From the NCBI RefSeq assembly GCF_021026195.1, contig NZ_JAJNCT010000014.1:1-64000 (forward strand): 64,000 nucleotides of DNA, read 5' to 3'. Below the pieces are notes generated by a model. It saw only the letters and a program-made list of their open reading frames with translations, was not told the DNA's origin and did not search any database. A program made the position numbers and the translations under genes. Source of the DNA: Comamonas koreensis. GTDB lineage: Bacteria; Pseudomonadota; Gammaproteobacteria; Burkholderiales; Burkholderiaceae_C. How positions within the stretch are numbered: position 1 is the stretch's first letter; every line of letters starts with the position of its first letter. Positions 54,268 through 63,131 of the stretch are shown in pieces.

Positions 54268-54639
54268 TTAGACCCATTGAGGTTGTAGACCTGGGTGCGT
54301 GTAGCCCCAGACCCGCACAACGCCGTCTTCTACCGAGAATGGGATGCTATTGCGCCGCAATACCTCATGGAGCCAGGCAGCAGATGCGCTTTTCAGCTCC
54401 AGCCATTCCCGTTCTTCCACCGGATGGATGTGGTAATAAAACTCGCTGTCCCAGTCGCTGCAAAAGCCAGGCGGTGAAAACACGGTACGCACCCGAAAGC
54501 GGGGGTGCGCTTCCATCGGAGCAGCAAGCATCTCGCTGCGCAGCTCTGCCCATTTGGTGTGGTTGAGCACTGGGTGCAGATCTCCGCGTTGGACCATGGT
54601 CACCAGGCGCTTTTTGTCTGCCGCATTGAGGCGGGGCAT
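54268..54639 (-). CDS. DUF6678-like protein
   Basis: A 123-residue soluble protein with VLNHTKWAELRSEMLAAP, FRVRTVFS, SDWDSEFYYHIHPVEEREWL, and a C-terminal helix and strand. The tKW..L...M...P.fR......WD.E.yYH......eWL pattern matches what I recall of DUF6678. Function unknown; some members travel with polymorphic toxin loci as immunity genes. No operon partners. Confidence 0.6.
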   Translation of the reverse strand: MPRLNAADKKRLVTMVQRGDLHPVLNHTKWAELRSEMLAAPMEAHPRFRVRTVFSPPGFCSDWDSEFYYHIHPVEEREWLELKSASAAWLHEVLRRNSIPFSVEDGVVRVWGYTHPGLQPQWV

Positions 54640-54753
54640 ATTTTTGGGCCCCCATCCCTATATATGTTCAACGGTCACGGCAGCTCATTGTCTGCAACGT
54701 CCATCGCGGGCTATGGGCAGATTTGGCGGTGAGCCCCGAAGCGCTTGCCACCA

Positions 54754-55818
54754 TCAAGCATCCAACACCGATGTGGCGCAGAGCTGGCCTAGAAACGGCG
54801 CCAGGATGACGCCGGGGTGCGCCACCAAGGCGAACAAGCCGTCGATCTCTCCCACGTAAGCGCAGAGTGGCGTTCCGTCCGTCGTCATCGGGCGCTGCGC
54901 GGCGGCGATGGAGACAAGAGCAGGCGCCGCAGTGAGCCCCAACAGATGCGCAATCGCCTCAGCGCTGCGCGCAGCGAGCGCGGGGAAACCGCTCTCGGCG
55001 TTGTCCGGATAATCGGCCGCAGACACCAGCCCACCGCCCAGCGATGGCCGAAGCTCCAGGTCTTCTGCGCAGAGAAGGTGGCGAAGGCCATGGGTCTCCA
55101 AGCCAAACCTCAGCAGCACAGCAGGCGATGGGTAGATGGGAAGATGCACACCGGCTGTCGATGCAAGCGCTTGGGCACCCAAGCCATTGGCAAGCACGAC
55201 GGTGTCGGCTGTGAGCCTTTGGCCGCCCACGCTGATACCCGACACGCGGCTGCCAGTGACCTCGACGGCATCGACCGTTCCCTGAAGCATGCTGGCTCCA
55301 AGGTCTTGCGCGCCTGCCAACAGCTGACGTGCAAAGGCGGCGGGCTCCAGCGCGAAATCGTCGGGCGCCCAGGCGGCAAGTGGCGGTGCCTGGGCCAGCA
55401 TGGGCTCCTTGTCGCTGATCTGGGCGCGAAGCAGCCGCTCCATGCGCGTGCCGGACGACTGGTGCTCCGCAATCATCGCGGCCGTTTCCTCTTCATTGGA
55501 TAGCCAAAGCAGTGTGCCGCGCGTTGCGATCGGCAAGGGGCCGAGCTGGCCTTCTAGGGCGGCGAACGCCTCCAAGGCCTTCAGCCTCAGCGCGAATGCG
55601 GCTGGGTTGTCAGAAGGGCTGCTTGCGCTGGCTCCCACCCAGCCGAGGGAGGAGGCGGTCGCCGTGCTGCGGCTATCAGGATTGCTTTCGACCAAGGTCA
55701 CTGCAGCGCCGGCTTTGGCCAGGTGCCAAGCTGCCGACGCACCCATGACGCCACCGCCCACCACAATGACTTTGGCGCGACCTGGGATGGATGGGGGATG
55801 TGGGTTCAATAAAGGCAT
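54754..55818 (-). CDS. FAD-dependent oxidoreductase (DAO family)
   Basis: A 354-residue glycine oxidase/D-amino acid dehydrogenase-type flavoprotein: N-terminal FAD motif VIVVGGGVMGASAAWHLAKAG, the second half of the fold at VVLANGLGAQAL, and a C-terminal segment PMTTDGTPLCAYVGEIDGLF with HPGVILAP, the family's FAD-contact closing motif. It would deaminate an amine or N-methyl amino acid. The start at 55818 is preferred; earlier ATGs at about 55914 would extend almost to the divergent GNAT gene. Confidence 0.85.
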   Translation of the reverse strand: MPLLNPHPPSIPGRAKVIVVGGGVMGASAAWHLAKAGAAVTLVESNPDSRSTATASSLGWVGASASSPSDNPAAFALRLKALEAFAALEGQLGPLPIATRGTLLWLSNEEETAAMIAEHQSSGTRMERLLRAQISDKEPMLAQAPPLAAWAPDDFALEPAAFARQLLAGAQDLGASMLQGTVDAVEVTGSRVSGISVGGQRLTADTVVLANGLGAQALASTAGVHLPIYPSPAVLLRFGLETHGLRHLLCAEDLELRPSLGGGLVSAADYPDNAESGFPALAARSAEAIAHLLGLTAAPALVSIAAAQRPMTTDGTPLCAYVGEIDGLFALVAHPGVILAPFLGQLCATSVLDA

Positions 55819-55937
55819 GGGGTGGAAGTCATGGACGGTGGGATGATGCCAAGCAAGATCTCGCTCTGCGCAGCGCTGGCGCAAGATGCAGGTAGCAGGC
55901 ATCATCGCTTGCATATTTGTAAAGTCTTCAACCGCAC

Positions 55938-56405
55938 ATGCTAGCTGCCCCTGACATCCTGTTTCGCCCCGCTGTAGTAGCCGATCTGCCCCAACTCTAT
56001 GCATCTGACCCTTACGCACAGGCCCATGAGAGCCGAAGGGGGGAGCTGCAGCGCATGGTCCAGCAAGCTGTGTGTGTGGTGGCGGTGGTGGATGGCCATG
56101 TGCTTGGATTTGCCGTGTTGGAGTACCACTTCTTTGGCCACGGCTTTGTATCCCTGGTGTGCGTTGCGGCAGCGTACCGTGGCAAAGGTATTGCCCTGTC
56201 CTTGCTCATGGAACTTGCGCAGCGGTGTACGACGCAGAAGCTCTTCAGCAGTACCAATGCCTCCAATACCCCAGCGCAGCGCCTCTTTGCACGCGCTGGC
56301 TTTGTGCCAAGCGGCATCGTGGAAAACCTCGACCCGGGCGACCCGGAACTTATCTTCTTCAAAGCCTTGCACAAAGACGAGCCGCAGCATCCAGCGGCCC
56401 TATAG
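55938..56405 (+). CDS. GNAT-family N-acetyltransferase
   Basis: A 155-residue acetyltransferase: beta 1 FRPAVVADLPQLYA, VVDGHVLGFAVLEYHFFGHG, acetyl-CoA loop VAAAYRGKGIALSLL and C-terminal NTPAQRLFARAGFVPSGIVEN. The acceptor cannot be predicted. It is divergent from the FAD oxidoreductase with 119 bases between starts. Confidence 0.88.
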   Translation: MLAAPDILFRPAVVADLPQLYASDPYAQAHESRRGELQRMVQQAVCVVAVVDGHVLGFAVLEYHFFGHGFVSLVCVAAAYRGKGIALSLLMELAQRCTTQKLFSSTNASNTPAQRLFARAGFVPSGIVENLDPGDPELIFFKALHKDEPQHPAAL

Positions 56406-56521
56406 CTGGAATAGCCGGGTTTGAAGGGCTGCAGCAGCCATCCAAAGTGACTGCATCTGCCTGCTGCGGCGGTGGCTTGGCTTACACTCATCCGCACCTT
56501 TTCCAGCGAAGTGCGATCCCC

Positions 56522-56917
56522 GTGACTACCCCACACCAGATTTCTGAAGCCGAACTTCGGACAGCGGCGGCCGAGGCCGCTCATCACCCGCGTTGCACAA
56601 ACTGTGCGCCGTTGTGGCGACCGGGTTGGGAGTCCATTTCTGGTGCGGTGAGCATCGACCACCTGGCGCTGCTGGGTGCCTTGGGGAGCGAAGCGTCGTG
56701 GGAGCGCCTAGATGAGTTCCATCCCGATGGCACCCATCTATGGTCTCCCGATGCACCCATCGCCCTGGGTTGGCACCCCTACACGCGCAGCAGCTTGTGG
56801 CAATGCGCGCAGTGTTCCGGGGCGTTTCTGCGCTACACGGAATACGGCGGCTATTACGTGGAAGAGCGCATTCGGCCCCTGTTGGCGGATCTGATCGTGA
56901 ATCCTGAGCATTCCTGA
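56522..56917 (+). CDS. small CxxC protein of unknown function
   Basis: A 131-residue protein starting at a GTG. It has an N-terminal CTNCAPLWRPGW and later LGWHPYTRSSLWQCAQCSGA followed by FLRYTEYGGYYVEERIR, giving two CxxC pairs likely to bind zinc. The WQC..C...FLRYTE.GGY...RIR block is recurrent in bacterial hypothetical proteins I have seen, but no function is known. Start chosen because the frame further upstream (from 56072) overlaps the GNAT gene and is not protein-like. Confidence 0.7.
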   Translation: MTTPHQISEAELRTAAAEAAHHPRCTNCAPLWRPGWESISGAVSIDHLALLGALGSEASWERLDEFHPDGTHLWSPDAPIALGWHPYTRSSLWQCAQCSGAFLRYTEYGGYYVEERIRPLLADLIVNPEHS

Positions 56918-57029
56918 AAGACTTCAGGGGTGGGTTAGCCATCCTCAGGTGGTGCCAGAGGATCGGCCAAAAAATCCGAATTGTGCGTCTGCCGCCAAAT
57001 CATTCCAATAGAGCCCTCCAAGGTGCTTC

Positions 57030-57776
57030 ATGAATGATTCGATTTTCTTCTATGCATTGCTCACCGCCACCTTCCTCTTTGCAGGAATGGTCAAGGGTGT
57101 CACCGGCATGGGCCTGCCCACGGTAGCCATGGGGCTGCTGGGCATGGTGATGCCGCCGTCCATGGCGGCATCGATATTGCTGGTGCCTTCGTTTGTGACC
57201 AACGTCTGGCAGCTCTTTTCTGGCGGCGCCATTGGCGGGCTGGTCCGCCGCCTCTGGACGATGCTGGTCGCGATTGTGCTGGGGACGGTGGGAGGGTCGG
57301 CACTCTTGCCGCGCATGGACCCGACCTGGTCTGGTTTTGCCCTGGGCTCGGCATTGATCGTCTATGCACTCTATGCCTTGTTTGCGCCCGCGCTGTCCAT
57401 TCCGCGCCCTCTCGAAAAATGGCTGTCGCCCTTGGTGGGGCTCATCACCGGCGTGGTGACCGGGGCGACCGGTGTTTTTGTGATGCCCGCCGTTCCATAT
57501 CTTGGGGCCTTGGGACTGGACAAGGATGAGCTGGTTCAGGCATTGGGGCTGTCTTTTACGGTCTCGACCGTCGCGCTCGCCCTGGGTTTGCTGGTGAACG
57601 ATGCATTTCGCTTGAACCAACTCGGCCTGTCGTCGCTGAGCGTGCTACCTGCCTTGCTTGGCATGTGGCTCGGCTCCTTGATCAGAGCGCGTATCAGCCC
57701 CAAGCGTTTTCGGCAGTGCTTCTTGATTTTTCTCGTGGTGTTGGGGGTGGAGCTCGCGTCTCGCGTGGTCATTTGA
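57030..57776 (+). CDS. TSUP (TauE/SafE) family permease
   Basis: A 248-residue membrane protein with about seven hydrophobic segments and the duplicated TSUP motif: GMVKGVTGMGLPTVAMGLLG in the first half and GLITGVVTGATGVFVMPAVP in the second. The family exports sulfite, sulfoacetate or other small organic acids. No sulfur genes are adjacent, so the substrate is unknown. Stand-alone transcription. Confidence 0.9.
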   Translation: MNDSIFFYALLTATFLFAGMVKGVTGMGLPTVAMGLLGMVMPPSMAASILLVPSFVTNVWQLFSGGAIGGLVRRLWTMLVAIVLGTVGGSALLPRMDPTWSGFALGSALIVYALYALFAPALSIPRPLEKWLSPLVGLITGVVTGATGVFVMPAVPYLGALGLDKDELVQALGLSFTVSTVALALGLLVNDAFRLNQLGLSSLSVLPALLGMWLGSLIRARISPKRFRQCFLIFLVVLGVELASRVVI

Positions 57777-58039
57777 TGGGGCGCGGATGGAGACCAGCAC
57801 CGGAAGCCAGCCACCTGCAAGCCAACTGATGGCTGACACGCCAGGGAGTGCTGCAGAACCGGTGCTTGGCCTGCAAGATGCCCGCGTTCAATACCCGCAC
57901 AGCACCCGCTATCGCCCCCGTCCCACAAGGCAAACAGACGTATCTGGCGCAGTGAATCGAGTGGTTTGGACACAATGCTTCAGCATGTGTTTGCGTCCCG
58001 ATGGTCCTTCGATGCGAACCGTCTTGCCAGTGGCTAAAA

Positions 58040-58411
58040 ATGATTACTTATTTGTATGTAGAAGATGACGAGGACATCCGTGAAGGCTTTATGGCCGTGA
58101 TGGAGGCCCCGCATCGTGAGATTGTGGGCGTGGACAGCGCCGAAGCCGCGCTGGCTACAGGCGAGCCTGGACGCTTTGATGTGCTGGTGACGGACGTGAG
58201 CCTGCCAGGCATGTCCGGCACCGATCTGGCCCGGCAGTGGTTGGCGGCGAACAGCCAGCGCCATGTGCTGCTGATATCGGGCTATGAGTTCAAACTGGGC
58301 CTGGGCAGCATTGGCCCGAATGTGAGAGCGCTGCTTAAAAGCGCGGAGCCCGAAGAGCTGGAAGCCATGCTGGAGCGCATCGAAGCGCTATTGCCAGCGC
58401 GCCCGCAGTAA
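58040..58411 (+). CDS. single-domain response regulator
   Basis: A 123-residue receiver domain: acidic pocket YVEDDED, phosphoacceptor Asp52 in VTDVSLPGMSG, Thr/Ser switch LLISGYE and Lys in LLKSAEP. There is no output domain. It ends 3 bases before the end of the convergent hybrid histidine kinase, so it is a likely phosphorelay partner of that kinase and of the stressosome operon. The start at 58040 matches the first beta strand. Confidence 0.9.
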   Translation: MITYLYVEDDEDIREGFMAVMEAPHREIVGVDSAEAALATGEPGRFDVLVTDVSLPGMSGTDLARQWLAANSQRHVLLISGYEFKLGLGSIGPNVRALLKSAEPEELEAMLERIEALLPARPQ

Positions 58412-58414
58412 GAC

Positions 58415-60397
58415 TCAAGCCTCTTTGCCACGCGGGCTGGCGATCAGGCTTTTGATCAGACCCAGCAGTTTTTGCGGCTGCAGCGGTTTGGCCATGTGGA
58501 TATCAAAGCCCGCAGCGATGGCGGCCTCGCGATCGGCTTCGCGGCCAAAGGCGGTGAGGGCAATGGCAGGCACTCGCGAGAAGCTGGCCTGCGCCGCGCG
58601 CACCTCGCGCATCAGCGCATAGCCATCTTTGCCGGGCAGGCCAATGTCGCTCACCAGCAGATCGGTGCCCTGCGCTTGCAGCAAGGCCATCGCGCTGTCC
58701 GCCTCTGCCGCCCGCGCTACCGTGGCACCTCGCTCTTGCAGAATCAGCACCAGCAGGCTGGCCACTTCTTCATCGTCTTCCACCACCAGAATGCGGCTGC
58801 CCTGCAATTCCTCATGGCTGCCATCCTGGCTGGCACCGGCTGCGTCGGCCTTGGGCTGCTCGTCTGGCGCGCCGCCACTGAGCGGCAGGTAGATGCTGAC
58901 CAGCGTACCTTTGCCCAAGCCCTCGCTGGCGACATCGATGCTGCCCGTGTGCAGATCCACGAGGTGTTTGACAATCGACATGCCCAAACCCAGACCGCCC
59001 GCCGAGCGGCTGCCCGGGCTGGCTGCCTGGGTGAACTTTTCAAAAATACGCTCCAGAAAACTTGCCTCGATGCCCTTGCCGTGGTCGCGCACCTGCAGCA
59101 GCAGTTGCGCCTCGTCCACGGCCAGCTTCACTTCCAGCAAGCCCCCGTCCTGCGAGAACTTCACCGCGTTGCTCAGGATGTTCCAGAAGATCTGCTGAAA
59201 GCGTGCCGGATCCAGCCAGGCCTTGCGGCCTTGGGTGTCCAGCGCCACATCGAGCACCAGCTTCTTGGCATCGATGCCTGCCTTGAGAGAATCGAGCGAC
59301 GAAGTGATCAGCGCGGCCGGGTCCACCCATTCCCGCTCCAGGGTCAGCTTGCCGGAGTTGATGCGCGAGACATCGAGGATGTCGCTGATGATGCGGGCCT
59401 GGGTGCTGGCGTTGCGCTTGATCGCGTCCAGGTTCCTGGTGAACTCGGGCGGGGGCGATTTGCGCAGCACCTGGTGCACATTCATCATGATGGCGCTGAG
59501 CGGGTTGCGCAGCTCGTGCGACAGCACGGCAACAAAGTCGTCCTTGGAGCGGCTGTAGCGCTCGGCGGTGGCACGCGCGGCCTGCTCGCGCTCCAGCAGC
59601 TGCTTGCGCTCCAGCTCCAGCTGGATGCGGTTGGAGACATTGGCGACGGCCGCCACGCGCAGCTCGCCCTTGACCCTGGGCGCCATGCTCCATTCCACAT
59701 GCAGCAGCTGGCCCTGGGCATCAAGCAAGGCCACTTCCTCGCGCCAGACCGCATCCTTGCTCTGGGGTGAGCACAGCGACTGGATGCGCTCCGCATGGCC
59801 GCTGGCGGCAAAGCGCGATACCGCCTGGCCCAGCACCTCGGCAGCGGGGCGGCCCAGCATTTCTAGCATGGCGGGGTTGGCGTCCACAAAGCGGCCTTCA
59901 TCGTCAATCAGCGCGATGCCGCTTTGGGCTTGCTCGTAGATGGAGCGGAACTTGGCTTCGCTCTGGTGTACCCGCAGTTCAGCAAGCCGGGCGCGTACCA
60001 GCGCCTGGATGGTGGCCACCAGCATGGCCGGCTCGGCCGGGTGGGTCAGGTAGGCGTCGGCGCCGGCATCCAGGCCGGCCACCTTGTCGGTATCGGCCAC
60101 AAAGGCGGCCGACAGATGCACGATGGGCAGCGACGTGGTTTGCTGGCGCTCGCGGATCATGCGGCAGACCTCGAAGCCGCCGATATCGGGCAAATGCACA
60201 TCCAGCACCACGGCCGAGATGTCGCCCAGCGACATGTCGAGCGCGTCCTGCCCGGTGCCCGCCTCCAGCGTTTTGAAGCCGGCAGCCCGCAGCGCGCGCG
60301 CGGTGGCGTAGCAGGTGGCGGGGTTGTCATCGACCACCAGAACCGTGTGCTGGGACCGGTCGATGCTGACATTGAGTCTGGCAGTGACAGAGGGCAT
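58415..60397 (-). CDS. hybrid histidine kinase (REC-PAS-HisKA-HATPase-REC)
   Basis: A 660-residue cytoplasmic hybrid kinase. It has an N-terminal REC (TVLVVDDNPATCYA, Asp66 in VVLDVHLPDIGG), a PAS domain (about 145-260, FRSIYEQAQSGIALIDDEGR), HisKA with AVLSHELRNPLSAIM, HATPase (NILSNAVKFSQ, GLGLGMSIVKHLVDLHTG) and a C-terminal REC (ILVVEDDEEVASLL, VSDIGLPGKDG). No membrane segment is present. It is the last gene of the stressosome operon, 5 bases after the preceding kinase, and probably integrates its output. Confidence 0.93.
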   Translation of the reverse strand: MPSVTARLNVSIDRSQHTVLVVDDNPATCYATARALRAAGFKTLEAGTGQDALDMSLGDISAVVLDVHLPDIGGFEVCRMIRERQQTTSLPIVHLSAAFVADTDKVAGLDAGADAYLTHPAEPAMLVATIQALVRARLAELRVHQSEAKFRSIYEQAQSGIALIDDEGRFVDANPAMLEMLGRPAAEVLGQAVSRFAASGHAERIQSLCSPQSKDAVWREEVALLDAQGQLLHVEWSMAPRVKGELRVAAVANVSNRIQLELERKQLLEREQAARATAERYSRSKDDFVAVLSHELRNPLSAIMMNVHQVLRKSPPPEFTRNLDAIKRNASTQARIISDILDVSRINSGKLTLEREWVDPAALITSSLDSLKAGIDAKKLVLDVALDTQGRKAWLDPARFQQIFWNILSNAVKFSQDGGLLEVKLAVDEAQLLLQVRDHGKGIEASFLERIFEKFTQAASPGSRSAGGLGLGMSIVKHLVDLHTGSIDVASEGLGKGTLVSIYLPLSGGAPDEQPKADAAGASQDGSHEELQGSRILVVEDDEEVASLLVLILQERGATVARAAEADSAMALLQAQGTDLLVSDIGLPGKDGYALMREVRAAQASFSRVPAIALTAFGREADREAAIAAGFDIHMAKPLQPQKLLGLIKSLIASPRGKEA

Positions 60398-60402
60398 GGC
60401 GT

Positions 60403-61335
60403 TTAGGTTGCCGAATTATCGGCAGAAACAGGTAGCGTGGCGGTGGGGACGCTGATCGGGATCGTGACATAGAAGGTAGAGCCTTTGTGCGCCTCGCTCT
60501 CCAGCGCCACATCTCCGCCCAGCAGCTCTGCCAGGCGCTTGCTCAGCGACAGGCCCAGACCGGTTCCGCGCAAGCGCTTCTGGATGGGCGAGTCAATCTG
60601 GGAGTAATCGCGGAAGATGGCATGGTGGAACTCCGGTGCAATACCGATGCCGGTGTCCGCCACGGCAAACTGCACCGAGGTCTCCGAGATGCGCCTGGCG
60701 CTGACCCGGATCTCGCCGTGCTGGGTAAATTTGAGGGCGTTGCTGATGAAGTTGCGCAGAATCTGCGCCAGCTTGCGGTCGTCCGAGAACAGCTTGGGCA
60801 CGTTCTGCGGCTCTTCAAAGACCAGCAGCACATCGGGGTTGGTGATGACTGGCTTGAACATGCCGCGCAGTGCAGAGAACACATCGACCATCTCGAACCA
60901 GGCCGGCGATACCTCGATGCGGCCGGCTTCGACCTTGGCCAGGTCCAGCAGGTCGTTGACCATGTCGGCGAACTCGGCCGAGGTGGTCTGGATAAAGCGC
61001 ACCTGTTTTTCCTGCTCTTCGGTCAGGGGCCCATCAATGCGGTCTTGCAAGATGCGCGCAATGCTCTGGATGGCACCGATGGGCGTGCGGAACTCGTGGC
61101 TCATATAGGCCAGGAAGCGGCTTTTCAGCTCGGTCGCCTGGCGCAGGTTGTCGGCCTGGGCATCGAGCTCGGCATACAGCGCCAGCACGCCCCGGTTGGT
61201 CTCTTCCAGCTCGGCACGCAAGGCCTCCACCTCGGCCTGGCTGGCGGCCAGGGCCTGCGCCAGCGCATCCGCTTGCGGGGCAGCGTGGGCGGCGGTGGCA
61301 TCGGCAGTAAGGTCTTGTTCGGTCATGTCATTCAT
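60403..61335 (-). CDS. soluble sensor histidine kinase
   Basis: A 310-residue kinase: N-terminal coiled coil (about 20-70, Ala/Glu-rich), HisKA with FLAYMSHEFRTPIGAIQS, and HATPase (ILRNFISNALKFTQ, VADTGIGIAPEFH, GTGLGLSLSKRLAELLGG). It lacks sensor and membrane domains, so it must receive its input by protein contact, most simply from the stressosome proteins encoded just upstream. It starts 9 bases after the phosphatase gene stop. Confidence 0.92.
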   Translation of the reverse strand: MNDMTEQDLTADATAAHAAPQADALAQALAASQAEVEALRAELEETNRGVLALYAELDAQADNLRQATELKSRFLAYMSHEFRTPIGAIQSIARILQDRIDGPLTEEQEKQVRFIQTTSAEFADMVNDLLDLAKVEAGRIEVSPAWFEMVDVFSALRGMFKPVITNPDVLLVFEEPQNVPKLFSDDRKLAQILRNFISNALKFTQHGEIRVSARRISETSVQFAVADTGIGIAPEFHHAIFRDYSQIDSPIQKRLRGTGLGLSLSKRLAELLGGDVALESEAHKGSTFYVTIPISVPTATLPVSADNSAT

Positions 61336-61344
61336 CGGCGTCTT

Positions 61345-62358
61345 TCAATCGGCCCGGCGCACGATCAGCACGGTCACATCATCCCGCCCACGGCCGTAGT
61401 CGCGCACCAGCACGGCCACCGCCAGGCCTGGGTCGCGTCCCAGCAGGGCCGTCACGGCCTCCGGTGGCCAGCGCGACTGCAGGCCATCGCTGTGGCAGAC
61501 CACCATTGCATGCTCGGGCCAGTCCATGCGGGTGGGCTGCACATGGCGCATCTGTACGCCCACCGTGCCGTTCTGCACCAGGATGGCGCGGTTATAGACG
61601 CCGCTCACCAGCCGGATCGCGACATTGCCGGCGCCTGCCGCCAGCAGCGCGCTGGCCTCGCCATCAAGCTGAACGCAGGTCACCGCAGCGCCACGCGTGG
61701 ATCGCAAGGCGGTGTGGGCGTCTTCCAAATGGGTTTGCAACTCGGCAAAGGGTTGTTTGACAAACACATCCACGGCCGCTTGCGATGCCTCGGCCGCATG
61801 CACGCCATGGCCCAGGCCATCGGCCACCAGCAAGGATGCGCGCTGCCCATCCAGGGCCAGCGCCCAGGCATCGCCGCAGACCGATTCGCCCGGCGCGGGC
61901 AGCGCCAGCACCGAGACGCGAAAGGCGCGCGTTTCAGCGACCTTGGATACCGGCCTGAAGCGCGCCAACACCACCGTGCCCTTGTCGGGCTCGGAGTGGA
62001 TGTCGAAATCTGTCGCCAGCCTTTGTACGGCGCCCAGGCCCGTGCCCGGAGTGCTGCCAGTCGAATAGCCATCGCGCATCGCCAAGGGCAGGTCGCCAAT
62101 GCCGGGGCCTTCGTCCACCGACAGGATTTCCAGCTCGGGCACATCGCCGCTGCGGCTGGCAATCCAGAGCTGGCCGCGCTGCGCATGCTTGCACAGGTTA
62201 TTACCCAGCTCGTTGACCACGATCGCGGCCTGGCCTGCCAGCACCTCGTCAAAGCCCAGGTCGCGGCACAGCGCGGCCACATGGCGCCGCGCTTCGCCCA
62301 CGCGGCTGGGCTCGTCTACCGGAAACGCGCTGTGGCAAGTGCCTTGAATTATTTCCAT
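61345..62358 (-). CDS. fused HATPase and SpoIIE/PP2C-type serine phosphatase (RsbX-like)
   Basis: A 337-residue two-domain protein. The N-terminal HATPase_c domain (about 20-135) shows AAIVVNELGNNLCKHAQRGQ, DEGPGIGD and STPGTGLGAVQRLA. The C-terminal PP2C/SpoIIE domain (about 145-335) shows CGDAWALALDGQRASLLVAD, GLGHGVHAAEAS and DYGRGRDDVTVLIV. In Bacillus, RsbX is only the phosphatase that resets the stressosome; here it is joined to an RsbW/RsbT-like ATPase. It overlaps rsbT by 10 bases. Confidence 0.88.
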   Translation of the reverse strand: MEIIQGTCHSAFPVDEPSRVGEARRHVAALCRDLGFDEVLAGQAAIVVNELGNNLCKHAQRGQLWIASRSGDVPELEILSVDEGPGIGDLPLAMRDGYSTGSTPGTGLGAVQRLATDFDIHSEPDKGTVVLARFRPVSKVAETRAFRVSVLALPAPGESVCGDAWALALDGQRASLLVADGLGHGVHAAEASQAAVDVFVKQPFAELQTHLEDAHTALRSTRGAAVTCVQLDGEASALLAAGAGNVAIRLVSGVYNRAILVQNGTVGVQMRHVQPTRMDWPEHAMVVCHSDGLQSRWPPEAVTALLGRDPGLAVAVLVRDYGRGRDDVTVLIVRRAD

Positions 62359-62765
62359 CGGGTCACACTGACGCAGGTGCCAACGCCTACTGTCGATTCC
62401 AGCTCAAACTCATGCACCAGGCGCTTGCTGCCCGACAGGCCCAGGCCCATGCCGTTGCCCGAGGTCCAGCCATCCTTGAGCGCCAGGCCCATATCTGGAA
62501 TGCCTGGCCCTTGGTCTCTAAACCGCAGGCGCAGCCCTTGCTTGATGCCATCGACCAGCAGCGCCCATTCCATCTCACCGCCGCCGCCATACACCACCGT
62601 GTTGCGCGACAGCTCACTGGCGGCTGTGATCATCTTGGTCTGGTCCACCAGCGAGAACTTCAGCTGCACCGCCAGTTTTCGCACCACCTGGCGGCTGGCG
62701 ACAATGTCGGCCTCGCTGCGCAACGGGACGGAGCCTTGGGTTTCATTCGACAAGGTCGTCTCCAT
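62349..62765 (-). CDS. rsbT: RsbT-type serine/threonine kinase
   Basis: A 138-residue GHKL kinase: SEADIVASRQVVRKLAVQLK, the N box ASELSRNTVVYGGGG and the G boxes RDQGPGIPD and SGNGMGLGLSGSKRL. RsbT phosphorylates RsbS and RsbR and leaves the stressosome to activate a downstream partner. The start at 62765 gives the family length and overlaps rsbS by 23 bases. Confidence 0.92.
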   Translation of the reverse strand: METTLSNETQGSVPLRSEADIVASRQVVRKLAVQLKFSLVDQTKMITAASELSRNTVVYGGGGEMEWALLVDGIKQGLRLRFRDQGPGIPDMGLALKDGWTSGNGMGLGLSGSKRLVHEFELESTVGVGTCVSVTRWK

Positions 62766-63120
62766 CGGCGGCGGCTGCTTCCAGCAGCGCCATGCCACGG
62801 CTCACGTTCAAGGCGGTCTTCACGCCGTCCAGCGACAGGCCCAGCTCCACCAGGGTGATGGCTACTGCCGGCTGCATGCCGACGACGACGGTCGTGGCAT
62901 CCAGAATGCGGCCAATGCCAGAGATGGCGGCCAGCATGCGCCCGACAAAAGAGTCAACAATCTCCAGCGCAGAGATATCAATCAGGACGCCATTGGCGCC
63001 CGTCTTGGCGATCTGTTCGGCGAGGTCATCCTGCAGCGCCATGGCGGTCTGGTCTTCCATATCGACCTGGATGGTGACCAACAGGGACCGCCCCATGCGC
63101 AAAATTGGAATGCGATACAT
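62743..63120 (-). CDS. rsbS: RsbS stressosome scaffold (STAS)
   Basis: A 125-residue single STAS domain: RIPILRMGRSLLVTIQVDMED, VLIDISALEIVDSFVGRML with Ser57 at the conserved phosphorylation position, and VGMQPAVAITLVELGL. It forms the stressosome core with RsbR and holds RsbT until phosphorylated. It starts 11 bases after rsbR. Confidence 0.92.
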   Translation of the reverse strand: MYRIPILRMGRSLLVTIQVDMEDQTAMALQDDLAEQIAKTGANGVLIDISALEIVDSFVGRMLAAISGIGRILDATTVVVGMQPAVAITLVELGLSLDGVKTALNVSRGMALLEAAAADGDDLVE

Positions 63121-63131
63121 ACGAGGCCCGC